Below, piece after piece: positions 1-9,769 of a stretch of DNA of 64,000 bases (position 1 is the stretch's first letter; each line of letters starts with the position of its first letter). The notes beneath the pieces are model-generated. The model did not search any database. It was given only the letters and a program-made list of their open reading frames with translations, and was not told the DNA's origin. A program made the translations under genes and the position numbers. Where the stretch lies: positions 372,001-436,000 of the forward strand of contig NZ_SNQG01000005.1 of the NCBI RefSeq assembly GCF_004378255.1, given 5' to 3'. Source of the stretch: Mucilaginibacter phyllosphaerae. GTDB lineage: Bacteria > Bacteroidota > Bacteroidia > Sphingobacteriales > Sphingobacteriaceae.

Positions 1-236
1 CCCGCCGCTGGGTTTGCCGATCGGCCAATACGGGCATCTCGGCTTTCATTAACCAGCGGGGCGATATTGTGCAGCAAAGTAAATGGTGGGTACGCACCGC
101 GCTTAAACAAGACATCAACCTCAATTCGGACATTACCTTTTACGTACAATATGGCGATTACCTGCCCAAAATAGGCAGCTTTTTAGCCGTGTTGGGGATA
201 TTTTTGATCGGGATAAAAAAGAGTTTTAGCCATTAA
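1..236 (+). CDS. lnt: Apolipoprotein N-acyltransferase, C-terminal fragment
   Basis: Only the last 77 codons are present; the gene starts left of the window and the reading frame begins at base 3. The visible peptide contains RSANTGISAFINQRGDI and later FYVQYGDYLPKIG, which match the end of the nitrilase-like domain of Lnt (the R-x-ANTG-x-S motif and the closing GD motif). It ends in a hydrophobic segment (FLAVLGIFLIGI) like the last membrane helix of Lnt. Lnt is an inner-membrane enzyme that N-acylates the N-terminal cysteine of lipoproteins. The ending is TAA at 234-236. Identification rests on a short piece, but the motif is characteristic. Confidence 0.8.
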   Translation, partial: RRWVCRSANTGISAFINQRGDIVQQSKWWVRTALKQDINLNSDITFYVQYGDYLPKIGSFLAVLGIFLIGIKKSFSH

Positions 237-284
237 GTAGTTAGCTGTCTTTACAGATAAACCCGTGAAATAAACGTTGACTAC

Positions 285-703
285 GTGTGATTCTTCCCTG
301 GGAAGGAGGAGGTAGTATGTGATCCGCCATGTAAAGTAGTACAAACCCCTCCCTGCCACTAAACTTATCTGCCGCACCCCTCCCAAGGAGGGAATTGAAT
401 CATTCGCCGTTACTGACTTTGTTAACAATAACCGTCGGGCTAAAAAGCGGTGGGTAAGTGCGATTCCTTCCCCTGGGAAGGAGGAGGTAGGGGTTTAGTG
501 GCCATGCATTATAAGTAGTAAACCCCTCCCTGCCAATACACTTATCTGCCGCACCCCTCCCCATAGAGGGAATTGAATCATTCGCCGTTACTGGCTTTGT
601 TAACAATAACCGTTGGGCTAAAAAGCGGTGGGTAAGTGCGATTCCTTCCCCTGGGAAGGAGGAGGTAGGGGTTTAGTGGCCATGCATTATAAGTAGTAAA
701 CCA
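285..703. repeat. 178-bp tandem intergenic repeat, about 2.4 copies
   Basis: The spacing between lnt and the kinase gene (237-741) holds no convincing gene. The segment from about 362 to 523 recurs at 540 to 702 with a period of 178 bp; for example GTTAACAATAACCG occurs at 421 and 599. A diverged partial copy covers about 285-361. Each unit contains C-rich and G-rich tracts (CCCCTCCC, GGGAAGGAGGAGG) that can pair, so transcripts would fold. Short ORFs here arise from the repeat and are not counted as genes. Bases 704-741 show nothing notable. Confidence 0.85.
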
Positions 704-742
704 AATACTGGTATAAGTTTTCCACTTAGACCAGTGACAGCC

Positions 743-1591
743 TTATCCTCTCTTCAGAATAAATTCCAGCAGATCATTTATGGGCTGGCGGATGATCTTG
801 CCGATATGTACATCGTTCTTTTCACAAACGGCTTTTAATTCGTCGGCAAAAACGTATGCAATCGACCCTACAAAATGGTTTTTAAACTTGTTGTAGTTTG
901 CATAGCATTTAATGTTGGTATCTACAAACTCCTGCAAACCGCGATGAAGCAATGCCTGGGCATAATCGGTTTTTCTGATCTCTGACAAGAATTTAGAAAA
1001 AGATGCCAGGTAAGAATTTGCCCGCGGCTTTTGATAAACGTTTATAATAACATCCTCTTTACTTAGGTTATAATTTGCCTTAAATTTAGCATGAATATCA
1101 TCGGGCATATTGCCATACAGGTAATCGGTTACCAGGGCTTTGCCAAACCAGGTGCCGGCGCCTTCATCGCCCAGGGCATAACCCAGGCCGTGCTGCCCGT
1201 CGTGAATGTCCTCACCATCAAAAAAAGAAATATTTGAGCCTGTGCCCAATACGCAGCAAAAGCCTTTCTCGTGCCCGCAGGTGGCATAAGCCGAAGCGAG
1301 CAGATCGCTGTCTACACTGATATAGGCATTGGGGATGAGGCTGCTAATAGCGTTTGAAACGATCTCGTGCCTGTCGGGGCTGGAGCATCCGGCGCCAAAA
1401 AAGTAAATTTCGGTTATATCATTACCCAGGGCAACCATATCAGGCACCTGATCCTGTATAATACGGGCAATTTCTTTTTCGGTTAAAAAGTACGGGTTTA
1501 ACCCGGATGATTTGAATGCACGGTTTTCCTGCCCTGGTACGGCAAGCAGCCAGTCTGTTTTTGATGATCCGCTATCAGCTACTAATATCAT
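743..1591 (-). CDS. BadF/BadG/BcrA/BcrD-type ATPase, N-acetylglucosamine kinase-like
   Basis: The 282-residue protein has the ASKHA fold signature. The N-terminal phosphate-1 motif is ADSGSSKTDW (residues 5-14). The phosphate-2 region is VLGTGSN near residue 115, followed by the glycine-rich GLGYALGDEGAGTWFG typical of BadF-family sugar kinases and eukaryotic N-acetylglucosamine kinase. The length fits the short bacterial members. The likely role is cytoplasmic phosphorylation of an amino sugar or related substrate during cell-wall or chitin sugar recycling; the substrate cannot be read from the sequence. The ATG overlaps the stop of the upstream receiver gene by 4 bp (1588-1591), so the two are probably translationally coupled. 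No sugar transporter is adjacent. Confidence 0.8.
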   Translation of the reverse strand: MILVADSGSSKTDWLLAVPGQENRAFKSSGLNPYFLTEKEIARIIQDQVPDMVALGNDITEIYFFGAGCSSPDRHEIVSNAISSLIPNAYISVDSDLLASAYATCGHEKGFCCVLGTGSNISFFDGEDIHDGQHGLGYALGDEGAGTWFGKALVTDYLYGNMPDDIHAKFKANYNLSKEDVIINVYQKPRANSYLASFSKFLSEIRKTDYAQALLHRGLQEFVDTNIKCYANYNKFKNHFVGSIAYVFADELKAVCEKNDVHIGKIIRQPINDLLEFILKRG

Positions 1592-1971
1592 GTACTCATT
1601 TCCTCAAGCGCCTGATGGGTAAGCGGCTTATGAACAAAGCGGGCAACGTATTTATTGCTTTTTGAATTGTTCATGTCGGTTGGGTCAAGCGATGACGAAA
1701 GCATAAAGATCTTCACCCGCTCTTTATTATCCAGTTCAAGCGTTTCAAATTCCTTTAAAAATTCAAAGCCGCTCATCTGTGGCATCCGCACATCCAAAAA
1801 AATGGCATCCGGTTTTATGCTTCCGCTGCGCAGGGCATGTATGGCCTCATCAGGCGATTGTATTACAATTATGTTATCTGCAAAGTTGCCTGTCTCTAAA
1901 ATTTTGCGCGTAACAAAGTTGTCAATATAATTGTCATCTATGAGCAGGCATGTGTTAAAGTGAACAGGCAT
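1588..1971 (-). CDS. Stand-alone response regulator receiver protein
   Basis: The 127-residue protein consists of a single receiver (CheY-like) domain with no output domain. Visible phosphorylation-site residues are the acidic pair D12-D13, the phosphoacceptor D60 in FLDVRMP, the switch serine in MLSSS, and the conserved lysine in HKPL near residue 115. Such single-domain regulators act by protein contact or in phosphorelays. The gene lies directly upstream of the BadF-type kinase on the same strand with a 4-bp overlap, but a functional link between them is only positional. No histidine kinase is adjacent in the chromosomal part, so the cognate kinase is unknown. Confidence 0.85.
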   Translation of the reverse strand: MPVHFNTCLLIDDNYIDNFVTRKILETGNFADNIIVIQSPDEAIHALRSGSIKPDAIFLDVRMPQMSGFEFLKEFETLELDNKERVKIFMLSSSLDPTDMNNSKSNKYVARFVHKPLTHQALEEMST

Positions 1972-2011
1972 AGTAGTTCAAAAATAATCTTTTAATGCAA
2001 TTAAATATATT

Positions 2012-3325
2012 TTATTGAATATTTATGCTGTTAGTTATTTGCTGCAGCGTTACTTCGGCCATTTTAGATTGGTATTGCGCCGAAAAGAACTTAGATTGCG
2101 CATCCAGGTAGTTCCTTTGCGCTTCGCGGATCTCTAACTGGGTGATGTTGCCGATCTTATATTTCTCTAAAGAGATCTCCAGGTTTTTCCTGGCCAGTTC
2201 TACGCTTGATTGCCCTATTTTGATCAGGTCCAGCCCGGAAAGATAGGCCACATAAAAATTGCTTATCTGTGCTTCTACATCCAGCATGATCTGTTTCTGG
2301 CTCAGGTCGGCATTGGCTATCTGCAGTTTGGCGTTACGCTCGCGCCGCCATTGGTTAAGCCCGTCAAATATATTTACCGATGCCGTTAGGCCGTAGGCAA
2401 AGCCATGCGCGTTTTGACTCAGGGTAAAGCCTGCCGGCGTTCTGCTATTACTAAAGGTGTAGCCGGATGTTACCCCAATCACCGGGTAACGGGTAGATCT
2501 TACCTGGCGCAGGTTGATCTCTGCCAGGCGCTTGTTAATCTGCGATGCCAGCACATCCGGGTTCTGCGCCTGTGCTTTGGTTATAATATCGCCCAAAACA
2601 AGCGTATTGTTCACCACAATGGTATCGCCAACAGTAAAATCGGCTTGCAGGTTACGCACTAACAGCTGGTTCAGCTGTATCTTTGTTTGCCGGTATTGTT
2701 GTAGCTGGGTTATCAGGTTAGCGGTATCGGTATTTAAATTTACCTGTGCGTTGTACACATCCAGCCGGGATACGCGCCCAACCGTAAACTTATCGTTTGA
2801 GTAGCGCAGTTGTGTGCGCGAGATCTCGATCGCTCCGCGCAGCGCCTTGATCTGTTCGGTTTGGCTGATGAGGTTATAATAGGTATTGATCACATTGGCA
2901 ACCGTGCTTTGTATGGTATCCTGCAAACGGATAGCACCCAGCTTGTCCTGCTCCTTCAGCATATCGTAATTGGCAAACATGTTGAAGCCGTCAAAAATGG
3001 TCCAGTTTAGGTTTACGCCATAGTTGTTATTGCTGTTATTGGCGGTAAGGTTATTAACCGTACCATCGTTACGGGTTTGTTTAATTTTTTGATTACTGGC
3101 GTTTAAGGCCGCATCGCCGGTTACCACGGGTAAAAAGCCGGCATTGCCCAGGGTTACATTATTATTGGCTATACTGGCGTTGTTTTGCGACAGCCTGATG
3201 TTGTAATTATTTTTCAGCGCAATCTCAACCGCATCCTTAAGGGTAAGCAAGGGGGCATCCTGCGCCTGTACACGCACCAGGGCAACAGCACAAAAAATCA
3301 AGCAAATTATTTTTTTCAGATCCAT
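2012..3325 (-). CDS. TolC-family outer membrane efflux protein
   Basis: The 437-residue protein starts with a signal peptide (hydrophobic run after MDLKK, cleavage near VQAQ). It has the duplicated outer-membrane-efflux repeat architecture: the first repeat opens with LTLKDAVEIALKNNYNIRLS and the second covers about residues 250-430 with ALQ/Q-rich helices. TolC proteins form the outer-membrane and periplasmic tunnel of tripartite exporters. It is the last gene of an operon in the order membrane fusion protein, RND pump, outer membrane factor, all on the minus strand and spaced only 5 bp apart. The exported substrate cannot be told from sequence. Confidence 0.93.
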   Translation of the reverse strand: MDLKKIICLIFCAVALVRVQAQDAPLLTLKDAVEIALKNNYNIRLSQNNASIANNNVTLGNAGFLPVVTGDAALNASNQKIKQTRNDGTVNNLTANNSNNNYGVNLNWTIFDGFNMFANYDMLKEQDKLGAIRLQDTIQSTVANVINTYYNLISQTEQIKALRGAIEISRTQLRYSNDKFTVGRVSRLDVYNAQVNLNTDTANLITQLQQYRQTKIQLNQLLVRNLQADFTVGDTIVVNNTLVLGDIITKAQAQNPDVLASQINKRLAEINLRQVRSTRYPVIGVTSGYTFSNSRTPAGFTLSQNAHGFAYGLTASVNIFDGLNQWRRERNAKLQIANADLSQKQIMLDVEAQISNFYVAYLSGLDLIKIGQSSVELARKNLEISLEKYKIGNITQLEIREAQRNYLDAQSKFFSAQYQSKMAEVTLQQITNSINIQ

Positions 3326-3330
3326 ATTGC

Positions 3331-6300
3331 TTAAAGTTTGTCGATTAATAAGGGCGTTTTGGGTTGGGCATCCGCTATTTCTTCAGGTTCATGGTCGGGG
3401 TCGCGGCGTGTTTTGGGGGCAAATACCATGTACATGGATGGGATAACATACAAGGTTAATACCAGCGAGAACAGCATCCCCCCAATAATTACAATACCTA
3501 ATGATACGCGGCTTTTTGCCCCTGCACCCAAAGCCAGCGCAATAGGCACCGAGCCCAACACTACGGCTAAACTGGTCATCAAAATAGGGCGCAGGCGCGA
3601 TGTGGCCGCCTCTACAACGGCTTCGTACTTACTTAAGCCATGCTCCATACGCTGGTTGGCAAACTCTACGATCAGGATCCCGTTTTTGGTTACCAAACCT
3701 ACCAGCGTGATGATCCCGATCTGGCTAAAGATGTTAAACGTTTGATCGAACAGCCAAAGCGAAATAAACGCTCCCGAAATAGCCAATGGCACGGTAAGCA
3801 TTACAATAAACGGATCTACAAAGCTTTCGAACTGGGCGGCAAGCACCAGGTATATCAGCAGCAAGGCAAAGCCAAAGGCAAACAATATGTTTGATGAGCC
3901 TTCGGCATAATCCCTTGATGGGCCGCTGAGTGCTGTGCTAAAGGTATCGTCCAGCAGTTTGGCTTTAATGCGCTCCATTTCTGCAATGCCATCGCCTACG
4001 GTTTGGCCCGGCGCTAAACCGGCTTGTACCGTGGCAGATTTATATCGGTTAAAGTGATAAATAGACGGCGGACTGGCGCTTTCGGTCACCTTCACCACGT
4101 TATCTAACTGGATCAATCGCCCGGTGGTACTGCGCACGTAAACCGATTTCAGGTCAAGCGGCTGGTCGCGGTTGGTGCGGTCTACCTGGGCTATTACCTG
4201 GTATTGTTTACCATTGATCAGGAAATAATCCAGCCGGCCTGCGCTATAGTAAAGCTGCAAGGTTTGGGCAATATCATCAACAGAAACACCCAGGTCGCGG
4301 GCGCGGTCGCGGTCGGTTATTACTCTAAGCTCGGGCTTGGTGAATTTAAGGTTTACGTCAGATCCCTGGAAAACCGGGCTTCTGGATACCTCGGCAAAAA
4401 ATTCGGGAAGCACCTTGCGGATCTTTTCAAAATCCTGGTTCTGGATAACGTATTGCACCGGTAACGAAGTACGCGCACCGCTACCCCCACCGCTTATGGT
4501 TTGCTCCTGCACCACAATGGCGCGGGCATCGGGCATTTTGGTTAATTTTTTATTGAGCCAGTCGGCCAGTTCCTGCTGGGTACGGTTACGCTGATCCGGG
4601 GCTACCAAACCCACCCGGCCAAAGCCCGAGTTAGCCGAACCACCGCCCCCGAATGACGGCGAAACGATCTCCAGGTTCACATTCGCCTCGGGAATAGAAT
4701 CTGCAACCAGGTCGGCCACCTTATCCATGTAGCGGGTCATATACTCATAGGTAGCACCTTCTGACCCGGTTACCGAGTAACGCAGCAAGCTGCGGTCATC
4801 CAGCGGGGCCAGTTCTGACGGGGTTATTTTAAACAGCACACCGGTAAGAATCAACGAGCCGGCCAGGATGACCCAGGATACCCACGTTTTCTTCATGAAG
4901 TTAACCAGCGTTTCGGTGTAGCCGTTGGTCATGTTCACAAAAAAGGGCTCGGTCATCTCATAAAACTTCGATTTCTTTTGGTTCTTGCGGATCAGTTTTA
5001 CGTTAAGCATCGGCGTTAACGACAGCGATACAAACGCAGAGATCAATACCGCCCCCGCCACGACGACCGCAAACTCGCGGAACAACCTGCCTGTAAAGCC
5101 CTGTAAAAACACGATAGGCAAAAACACGGCAGCCAGCGTGACTGATGTAGATACTACGGCAAAAAAGATCTCGGCACTACCTTCAAAGGCAGCCTTGCGG
5201 ATAGCCATACCGGCCTCTACCTTTTTGTAAATATTTTCGGTCACCACAATACCATCATCCACCACCAAACCGGTGGCCAGCACAATGCCTAACAGGGTAA
5301 GGATATTAATAGAGAACCCAAACACATACATGATGAAGAATGCCCCGATCAACGATACCGGGATATCTATCAGCGGGCGGAAAGCGATAAGCCAGTCCCT
5401 AAAGAACAGGTAGATGATAATTACCACCAGGATGAACGAGATCAGCAGCGTTTCTTTTACCTCGGTGATGGAGTTATTGATGAACTTGGTATTATCCAGG
5501 GCCACCTTTACCGTAATATCCGGCGGTAAGTCTTTCTTGATCTGATCTAAACGTTTGTAAAAATCTTCGGCAATTTGTACATAGTTGGCACCCGGTTGCG
5601 GCACAATAGCCAAACCTACCATGGGTATGCCCGATTCCTTTAGCGAGGTTTCTTCATTAGCCGAACCTAATACGGCGTAACCAATATCGCTTAAGCGGGT
5701 AACCCGGTTACTATCCGCACGGATAATGAGGTTGTTAAAATCTTTTTCGGTAGTTAGTTTACCCAGCGCACGGATGGTAATTTCGGTATTGTTACCTTCA
5801 ATTTTACCGGCGGGCAGTTCCACGTTCTCGCGGGCAAGGGCCGTGCCAATGTCTGTAGCAGTAAGGCCCAGGGCCGATAGCTTGTTAGGATCTATCCATA
5901 AACGCATAGCATACTGGCGCTGGCCCTGTACGTTAATGGTACTTACGCCGGGTATGGTTTGTAAACCTTCCAGTAAAACGTTCTCAGCATAATCATCTAC
6001 CTGGGTAATGTTACGGGTGTTACTGCTTACCGTAAGGGTAATGATCTGGTCGGCACTGGCATCGGCTTTGGTCACTACCGGCGGGGCATTAATATCTTGC
6101 GGTAACTGGCGCTGGGCCTGGCTCACCTTGTCGCGCACATCGTTTGCGGCAGTTTCCAGGTCGGCATCCAGATCAAACTCTACCGTGATATTACTTGACC
6201 CTACCGAACTGGTGGAGGAGATATTACGGATGCCCGGCACACCGTTGATGGCTTTCTCCAGCGGCTCGGTGATCTGCGATTCAATTACATCTGAGTTGGC

Positions 6301-6459
6301 GCCCGAATAACTGGTAGATACCGATATGATGGGCGGATCTACGGAAGGAAAATCGCGCACGCCCAAAAACTTGTACCCGATAATACCGAATACTACTATG
6401 ACAACAGATAGCACTGTTGCCAATACGGGCCTCTTTATACTTACGGACGATAAACTCAT
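3331..6459 (-). CDS. RND-family efflux transporter permease (AcrB/MexB-like)
   Basis: At 1042 residues this is a full-length HAE-1 type RND pump. It opens with the typical cytoplasmic start followed by TM1 (SIKRPVLATVLSVVIVVFGI). The proton-relay aspartates are in TM4 as GLVVDDGIVVTENI. Porter-domain motifs such as PPVVTKADASADQI and the second-half helices (LVTKNGILIVEFANQ) are present. The pump is an inner-membrane trimer that drives drug or metabolite export by proton antiport. It sits between its fusion protein (upstream) and its TolC partner (downstream), giving a complete tripartite system. The substrate is unknown and no local regulator is evident. Confidence 0.96.
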   Translation of the reverse strand: MSLSSVSIKRPVLATVLSVVIVVFGIIGYKFLGVRDFPSVDPPIISVSTSYSGANSDVIESQITEPLEKAINGVPGIRNISSTSSVGSSNITVEFDLDADLETAANDVRDKVSQAQRQLPQDINAPPVVTKADASADQIITLTVSSNTRNITQVDDYAENVLLEGLQTIPGVSTINVQGQRQYAMRLWIDPNKLSALGLTATDIGTALARENVELPAGKIEGNNTEITIRALGKLTTEKDFNNLIIRADSNRVTRLSDIGYAVLGSANEETSLKESGIPMVGLAIVPQPGANYVQIAEDFYKRLDQIKKDLPPDITVKVALDNTKFINNSITEVKETLLISFILVVIIIYLFFRDWLIAFRPLIDIPVSLIGAFFIMYVFGFSINILTLLGIVLATGLVVDDGIVVTENIYKKVEAGMAIRKAAFEGSAEIFFAVVSTSVTLAAVFLPIVFLQGFTGRLFREFAVVVAGAVLISAFVSLSLTPMLNVKLIRKNQKKSKFYEMTEPFFVNMTNGYTETLVNFMKKTWVSWVILAGSLILTGVLFKITPSELAPLDDRSLLRYSVTGSEGATYEYMTRYMDKVADLVADSIPEANVNLEIVSPSFGGGGSANSGFGRVGLVAPDQRNRTQQELADWLNKKLTKMPDARAIVVQEQTISGGGSGARTSLPVQYVIQNQDFEKIRKVLPEFFAEVSRSPVFQGSDVNLKFTKPELRVITDRDRARDLGVSVDDIAQTLQLYYSAGRLDYFLINGKQYQVIAQVDRTNRDQPLDLKSVYVRSTTGRLIQLDNVVKVTESASPPSIYHFNRYKSATVQAGLAPGQTVGDGIAEMERIKAKLLDDTFSTALSGPSRDYAEGSSNILFAFGFALLLIYLVLAAQFESFVDPFIVMLTVPLAISGAFISLWLFDQTFNIFSQIGIITLVGLVTKNGILIVEFANQRMEHGLSKYEAVVEAATSRLRPILMTSLAVVLGSVPIALALGAGAKSRVSLGIVIIGGMLFSLVLTLYVIPSMYMVFAPKTRRDPDHEPEEIADAQPKTPLLIDKL

Positions 6460-6464
6460 AGGGC

Positions 6465-7538
6465 TTACTTCACAACTTTTAAGATCTTCAACGGCGATTT
6501 AGGGCGAATTTGGATCAGGCCTGATATCACCACGCTATCACCCGCCTTTAACCCGTCAACGATCTGGATCTTGGTATCTGTACGCAGATCTGTTTTTACA
6601 TTTTGCGCCACCGCTATCCCATTTTTATACAGATAGATCTTGCTGCTTTTCAGATCGGGGATCACGCATTCGGTTGGTACCATAATGGTTTTGGGGATCT
6701 GATCGAGCGTGAGGTTTATTTTGGCAAATGCACCTGCGGTAAGTATGTTTTTAGGGTTAGGCGCCTTGGCACGTACCGTAATAGTGCGCGATGTGGCATC
6801 CAGCGCAGGCTCAATGGCATACACGGTTGCATTAAATTTATCCCTGGAGCTTTCTACCGTGAAAGTAACCTTGCTGCCCTTGCCGATGATAGGCAGGTAA
6901 CGCTCGGGTACCGAAAAGGTAAGCTTCGCCGGATCGATATTTACCAGCGTGGCAATGGGTGTAGACGGCGACAGGTAACCACCCGGGCTTACATTTCTTA
7001 ACCCAATAATGCCGGAAAATGGCGCACGGATCTCGGTGCGGGCTATCTGCGCCCTCACCACATCCGCCTGGGCCTGTAATGCGCTCAGGGATGACTGCGA
7101 GGTTTCGTACTCCTCTTTGCTCACAGCCTCTTTCTGATATAAGATCTTGTTACGGTTGTTTACATCGCGTGCCAGCACCATTTGCGCCTGGTATTGCTGC
7201 AGGGATGCCTGCAGATCCTGGTTGTAAACCTTTACCAGCAACTGGCCTTTTTGTACCCGGCTGCCTTCGGTAAAATAGATGCCGGTAATGTTGCCCGCAG
7301 TTTGGCTGATGAGGCTAACCCTTTCGTTGGCATCAATAGTACCGGTTATATCTATCTGGTTATTTACGGCGGTATCTTTTACGATCATGATATTTACCGA
7401 TACCGGGCCGTTTTTACGCTTGCCTTTACCTGCTGTTGCCGCGCTGGTTTGTTTAGCATGCTTACTAAAAAACTTATTATAAATTAAAAACGCAACAAGC
7501 AGCGCCAATAAGGTGTATATTATATATTTGGTTTTCAT
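6465..7538 (-). CDS. RND efflux periplasmic adaptor (membrane fusion protein)
   Basis: The 357-residue protein has one N-terminal membrane anchor (YIIYTLLALLVAFLIYNKFF). It then has the HlyD/AcrA-like order: first lipoyl half with VSLISQTAGNITGIYFTEG, a helical hairpin rich in Q and A (about 100-160), the second lipoyl half with ARTEIRAPFSGIIGLRNVS, a beta-barrel, and a membrane-proximal domain ending in GLKAGDSVVISGL. It bridges the RND pump and the TolC protein in the periplasm. It is the first gene of the operon. The 247-bp divergent region towards the M61 peptidase gene (7539-7785) must carry the promoters of both; I see no clear operator in it. Confidence 0.95.
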   Translation of the reverse strand: MKTKYIIYTLLALLVAFLIYNKFFSKHAKQTSAATAGKGKRKNGPVSVNIMIVKDTAVNNQIDITGTIDANERVSLISQTAGNITGIYFTEGSRVQKGQLLVKVYNQDLQASLQQYQAQMVLARDVNNRNKILYQKEAVSKEEYETSQSSLSALQAQADVVRAQIARTEIRAPFSGIIGLRNVSPGGYLSPSTPIATLVNIDPAKLTFSVPERYLPIIGKGSKVTFTVESSRDKFNATVYAIEPALDATSRTITVRAKAPNPKNILTAGAFAKINLTLDQIPKTIMVPTECVIPDLKSSKIYLYKNGIAVAQNVKTDLRTDTKIQIVDGLKAGDSVVISGLIQIRPKSPLKILKVVK

Positions 7539-7785
7539 ATCAGCTTGTTGCTATCCATATTTGTTTCAATTTCATTTAAATCTGCTTTACCTGTCAGGGA
7601 TCAGTATGTAAGTATAAAAATGCTATATATGTTTTGTTAAACTTATCTGTTGCAATAATTTAGGTGTAAATCTACAATTTGCAATATTAACGGCTTAGTT
7701 TTCAAATTGCTTACATGTATCAACCATTTTACAACGTAACAATTATGGCGGTTTAATTAAAAATATAAATTTTATAACTTGCCGC

Positions 7786-9576
7786 ATGAAAAAATTCAAA
7801 CTACCGGCACTGGTTTATTTAATACTTTTTTTTATGAATGTAAATACGGGCAGCGCAGCTGGCCTTGCTAAAATATCTTATACGGTTAGCTTCCCCGAAG
7901 CACAGGCCCACTATGTAGAAGTTGAGATGAACATCTCCGGCCTGGCGCAGCCTTCATTAGAAGTTAAAATGCCGGTATGGGCACCCGGTTCCTACCTGGT
8001 AAGGGAGTTTGCTAAAAACATCGAATCGCTTAATGTTAGCGCCAACGGTAAAGCAGTACCGGCCCTCAAGACTAACAAAAACACCTGGAAGATTAATACT
8101 GCAGGCCTTTCGGCAGTAACAGTTAAATATAAAGTTTATGCCTTCGAGCTATCGGTACGTACCAGCTTTATTGATGTTTCGCACGCATTCCTGTCTACTA
8201 CGGGCATCTTTTTGTTCCCGAAAGGGATGCTTAATCAACCGTCTACCATCACCATAAAACCTTATAAAGACTGGAATAAGGTATCTACCAGCCTGGAAAT
8301 GGTAAAGGGCGATGTGTTTACCCGTACTGCACCCAATTATGATATTCTGTACGATTCTCCGTTAGAGATCGGCACACAGGATATTTTTGATTTTGATGTA
8401 GCCAACACCCATTATGAAGTGGCCATGTATGGCGGCGGAAATTATGATAAAGAACGCCTGAAAAAAGATATGGCCAAAATTATTGAGGCCGAAGCTGCAG
8501 TTTACGGCGAAAACCCCAACAAGCATTACACCTTTATTGTACATAACAAACAACGTAACGGCGGTGGTTTAGAGCATTTAAGCTCTACCGTTTTAGGTGC
8601 ATCGCGCGATGGGTACACTAACGAGCGCATTTATCACGGCTTTTTAGGCCTGGTTGCACACGAGCACTTCCACCTGTGGAATGTAAAACGTTTGCGCCCT
8701 ATTGCCTTAGGCCCATTTGATTATGATAACGAGAATTACACCACCAACCTTTGGATAGCCGAGGGCTTTACGGCTTATTACCAAAACATTATTCTGCGTT
8801 ATGCGGGGCTGTCAAACACCGAAGAGTTTTTAGGGGATATGGTTAGTACCATTAACACCGTAGAAAACCAGCCGGGCACCAAGGTGCAGCCGCTTTCAGA
8901 ATCGAGCTTTGATGCCTGGATAAAAGGTTACCGCCCGAATGAGAACTCCTACAACACCGGGATCTCCTATTACGATAAAGGTGCGGTTGTAGCTATGTTG
9001 TTAGACCTGGAGATCATCAACAGCAGCAACGGCAAATACAGCCTTAATGATGTAATGAAGTATATGTATGATACTTATTACAAAGGCCTGAAACGCGGTT
9101 ATACCGATGCAGAGTTTAAAGCCGGCTTTGAAAAATTTGCCGGTAAAAAACTAACGGATTTTTATGCTAAATATATTAACGGCCTGGATGCTGTTGATTA
9201 TAATAAATACCTGGGGTATGCCGGTTACAAATTAACCGATGAGTTGGCTGCAGGCAACGAGCCTACCCTGGGCGTGTACACCAATACCCGTAACGCTATT
9301 ACCACCGTGCTGCGCAACAGCGCCGGCTGGGTAGACGGCTTAAACGTTGGCGATGTGATAACCAATATTGACGACACCCCGGTTACCGACCTGGCTGCCG
9401 TAATTAAAGGCAAAAAAGTTGGCGATAAAATAATGGTTACCGTTAACCGCGATGGCCAGAACTATAAAATACCCGTTACTTTAAAGCGCAATGATAATGT
9501 TAAATACAGCTTTACCGAACTGCCGAACGCTACGCCGCAGCAATTGGCTGTACGTAAAAAATGGCTGAAACTATAA
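7786..9576 (+). CDS. M61-family metallopeptidase with C-terminal PDZ domain
   Basis: The 596-residue protein has a signal peptide (cleavage near GSAAG), an N-terminal beta-rich domain, and the gluzincin motif HEHFH at residues 292-296 in the context GLVAHEHFHLWNVKRLRP. The downstream acidic ligand region is WIAEGFTAYY. The preceding GGGLEH element is typical of M61 glycyl aminopeptidases. The C-terminal part (about 480-570) resembles a PDZ domain, with LRNSAGWVDGLNVGDVITNI. The predicted location is the periplasm or cell surface, where it would trim N-terminal residues of peptides. It is transcribed alone and ends 20 bp before a strong terminator. Confidence 0.92.
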   Translation: MKKFKLPALVYLILFFMNVNTGSAAGLAKISYTVSFPEAQAHYVEVEMNISGLAQPSLEVKMPVWAPGSYLVREFAKNIESLNVSANGKAVPALKTNKNTWKINTAGLSAVTVKYKVYAFELSVRTSFIDVSHAFLSTTGIFLFPKGMLNQPSTITIKPYKDWNKVSTSLEMVKGDVFTRTAPNYDILYDSPLEIGTQDIFDFDVANTHYEVAMYGGGNYDKERLKKDMAKIIEAEAAVYGENPNKHYTFIVHNKQRNGGGLEHLSSTVLGASRDGYTNERIYHGFLGLVAHEHFHLWNVKRLRPIALGPFDYDNENYTTNLWIAEGFTAYYQNIILRYAGLSNTEEFLGDMVSTINTVENQPGTKVQPLSESSFDAWIKGYRPNENSYNTGISYYDKGAVVAMLLDLEIINSSNGKYSLNDVMKYMYDTYYKGLKRGYTDAEFKAGFEKFAGKKLTDFYAKYINGLDAVDYNKYLGYAGYKLTDELAAGNEPTLGVYTNTRNAITTVLRNSAGWVDGLNVGDVITNIDDTPVTDLAAVIKGKKVGDKIMVTVNRDGQNYKIPVTLKRNDNVKYSFTELPNATPQQLAVRKKWLKL

Positions 9577-9596
9577 TTGTTAACTTATTTCTTCGG

Positions 9597-9630
9597 GCCC
9601 CTGTTCAGATAATGGACAGGGGCTTTTTTT
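9597..9630 (+). terminator. Rho-independent terminator of the M61 peptidase gene
   Basis: A perfect 8-bp stem, GCCCCTGT (9597-9604) with ACAGGGGC (9616-9623), is followed directly by seven T residues. It lies 20 bp after the peptidase stop codon. Confidence 0.9.
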
Positions 9631-9769
9631 GGGGATTTAGATTTTACCACATGATACTATCAACCAGCCGGATAAGTAATTTTGCTTACAACGAAAAAAT
9701 ATTAAAACATTTTTCGGGCATCTATTATTATAGTTTATATCTCATAAAAAACATTAAAATATAACACTC

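Noticed and set aside
183..606. Two minus-strand ORFs of 68-81 residues
   Set aside because: They arise from the 178-bp tandem repeat and read the same repeated sequence; no independent evidence of coding.
9561..9764. 67-residue plus-strand ORF after the M61 gene
   Set aside because: It overlaps the peptidase end and runs through its terminator hairpin; low-quality composition.
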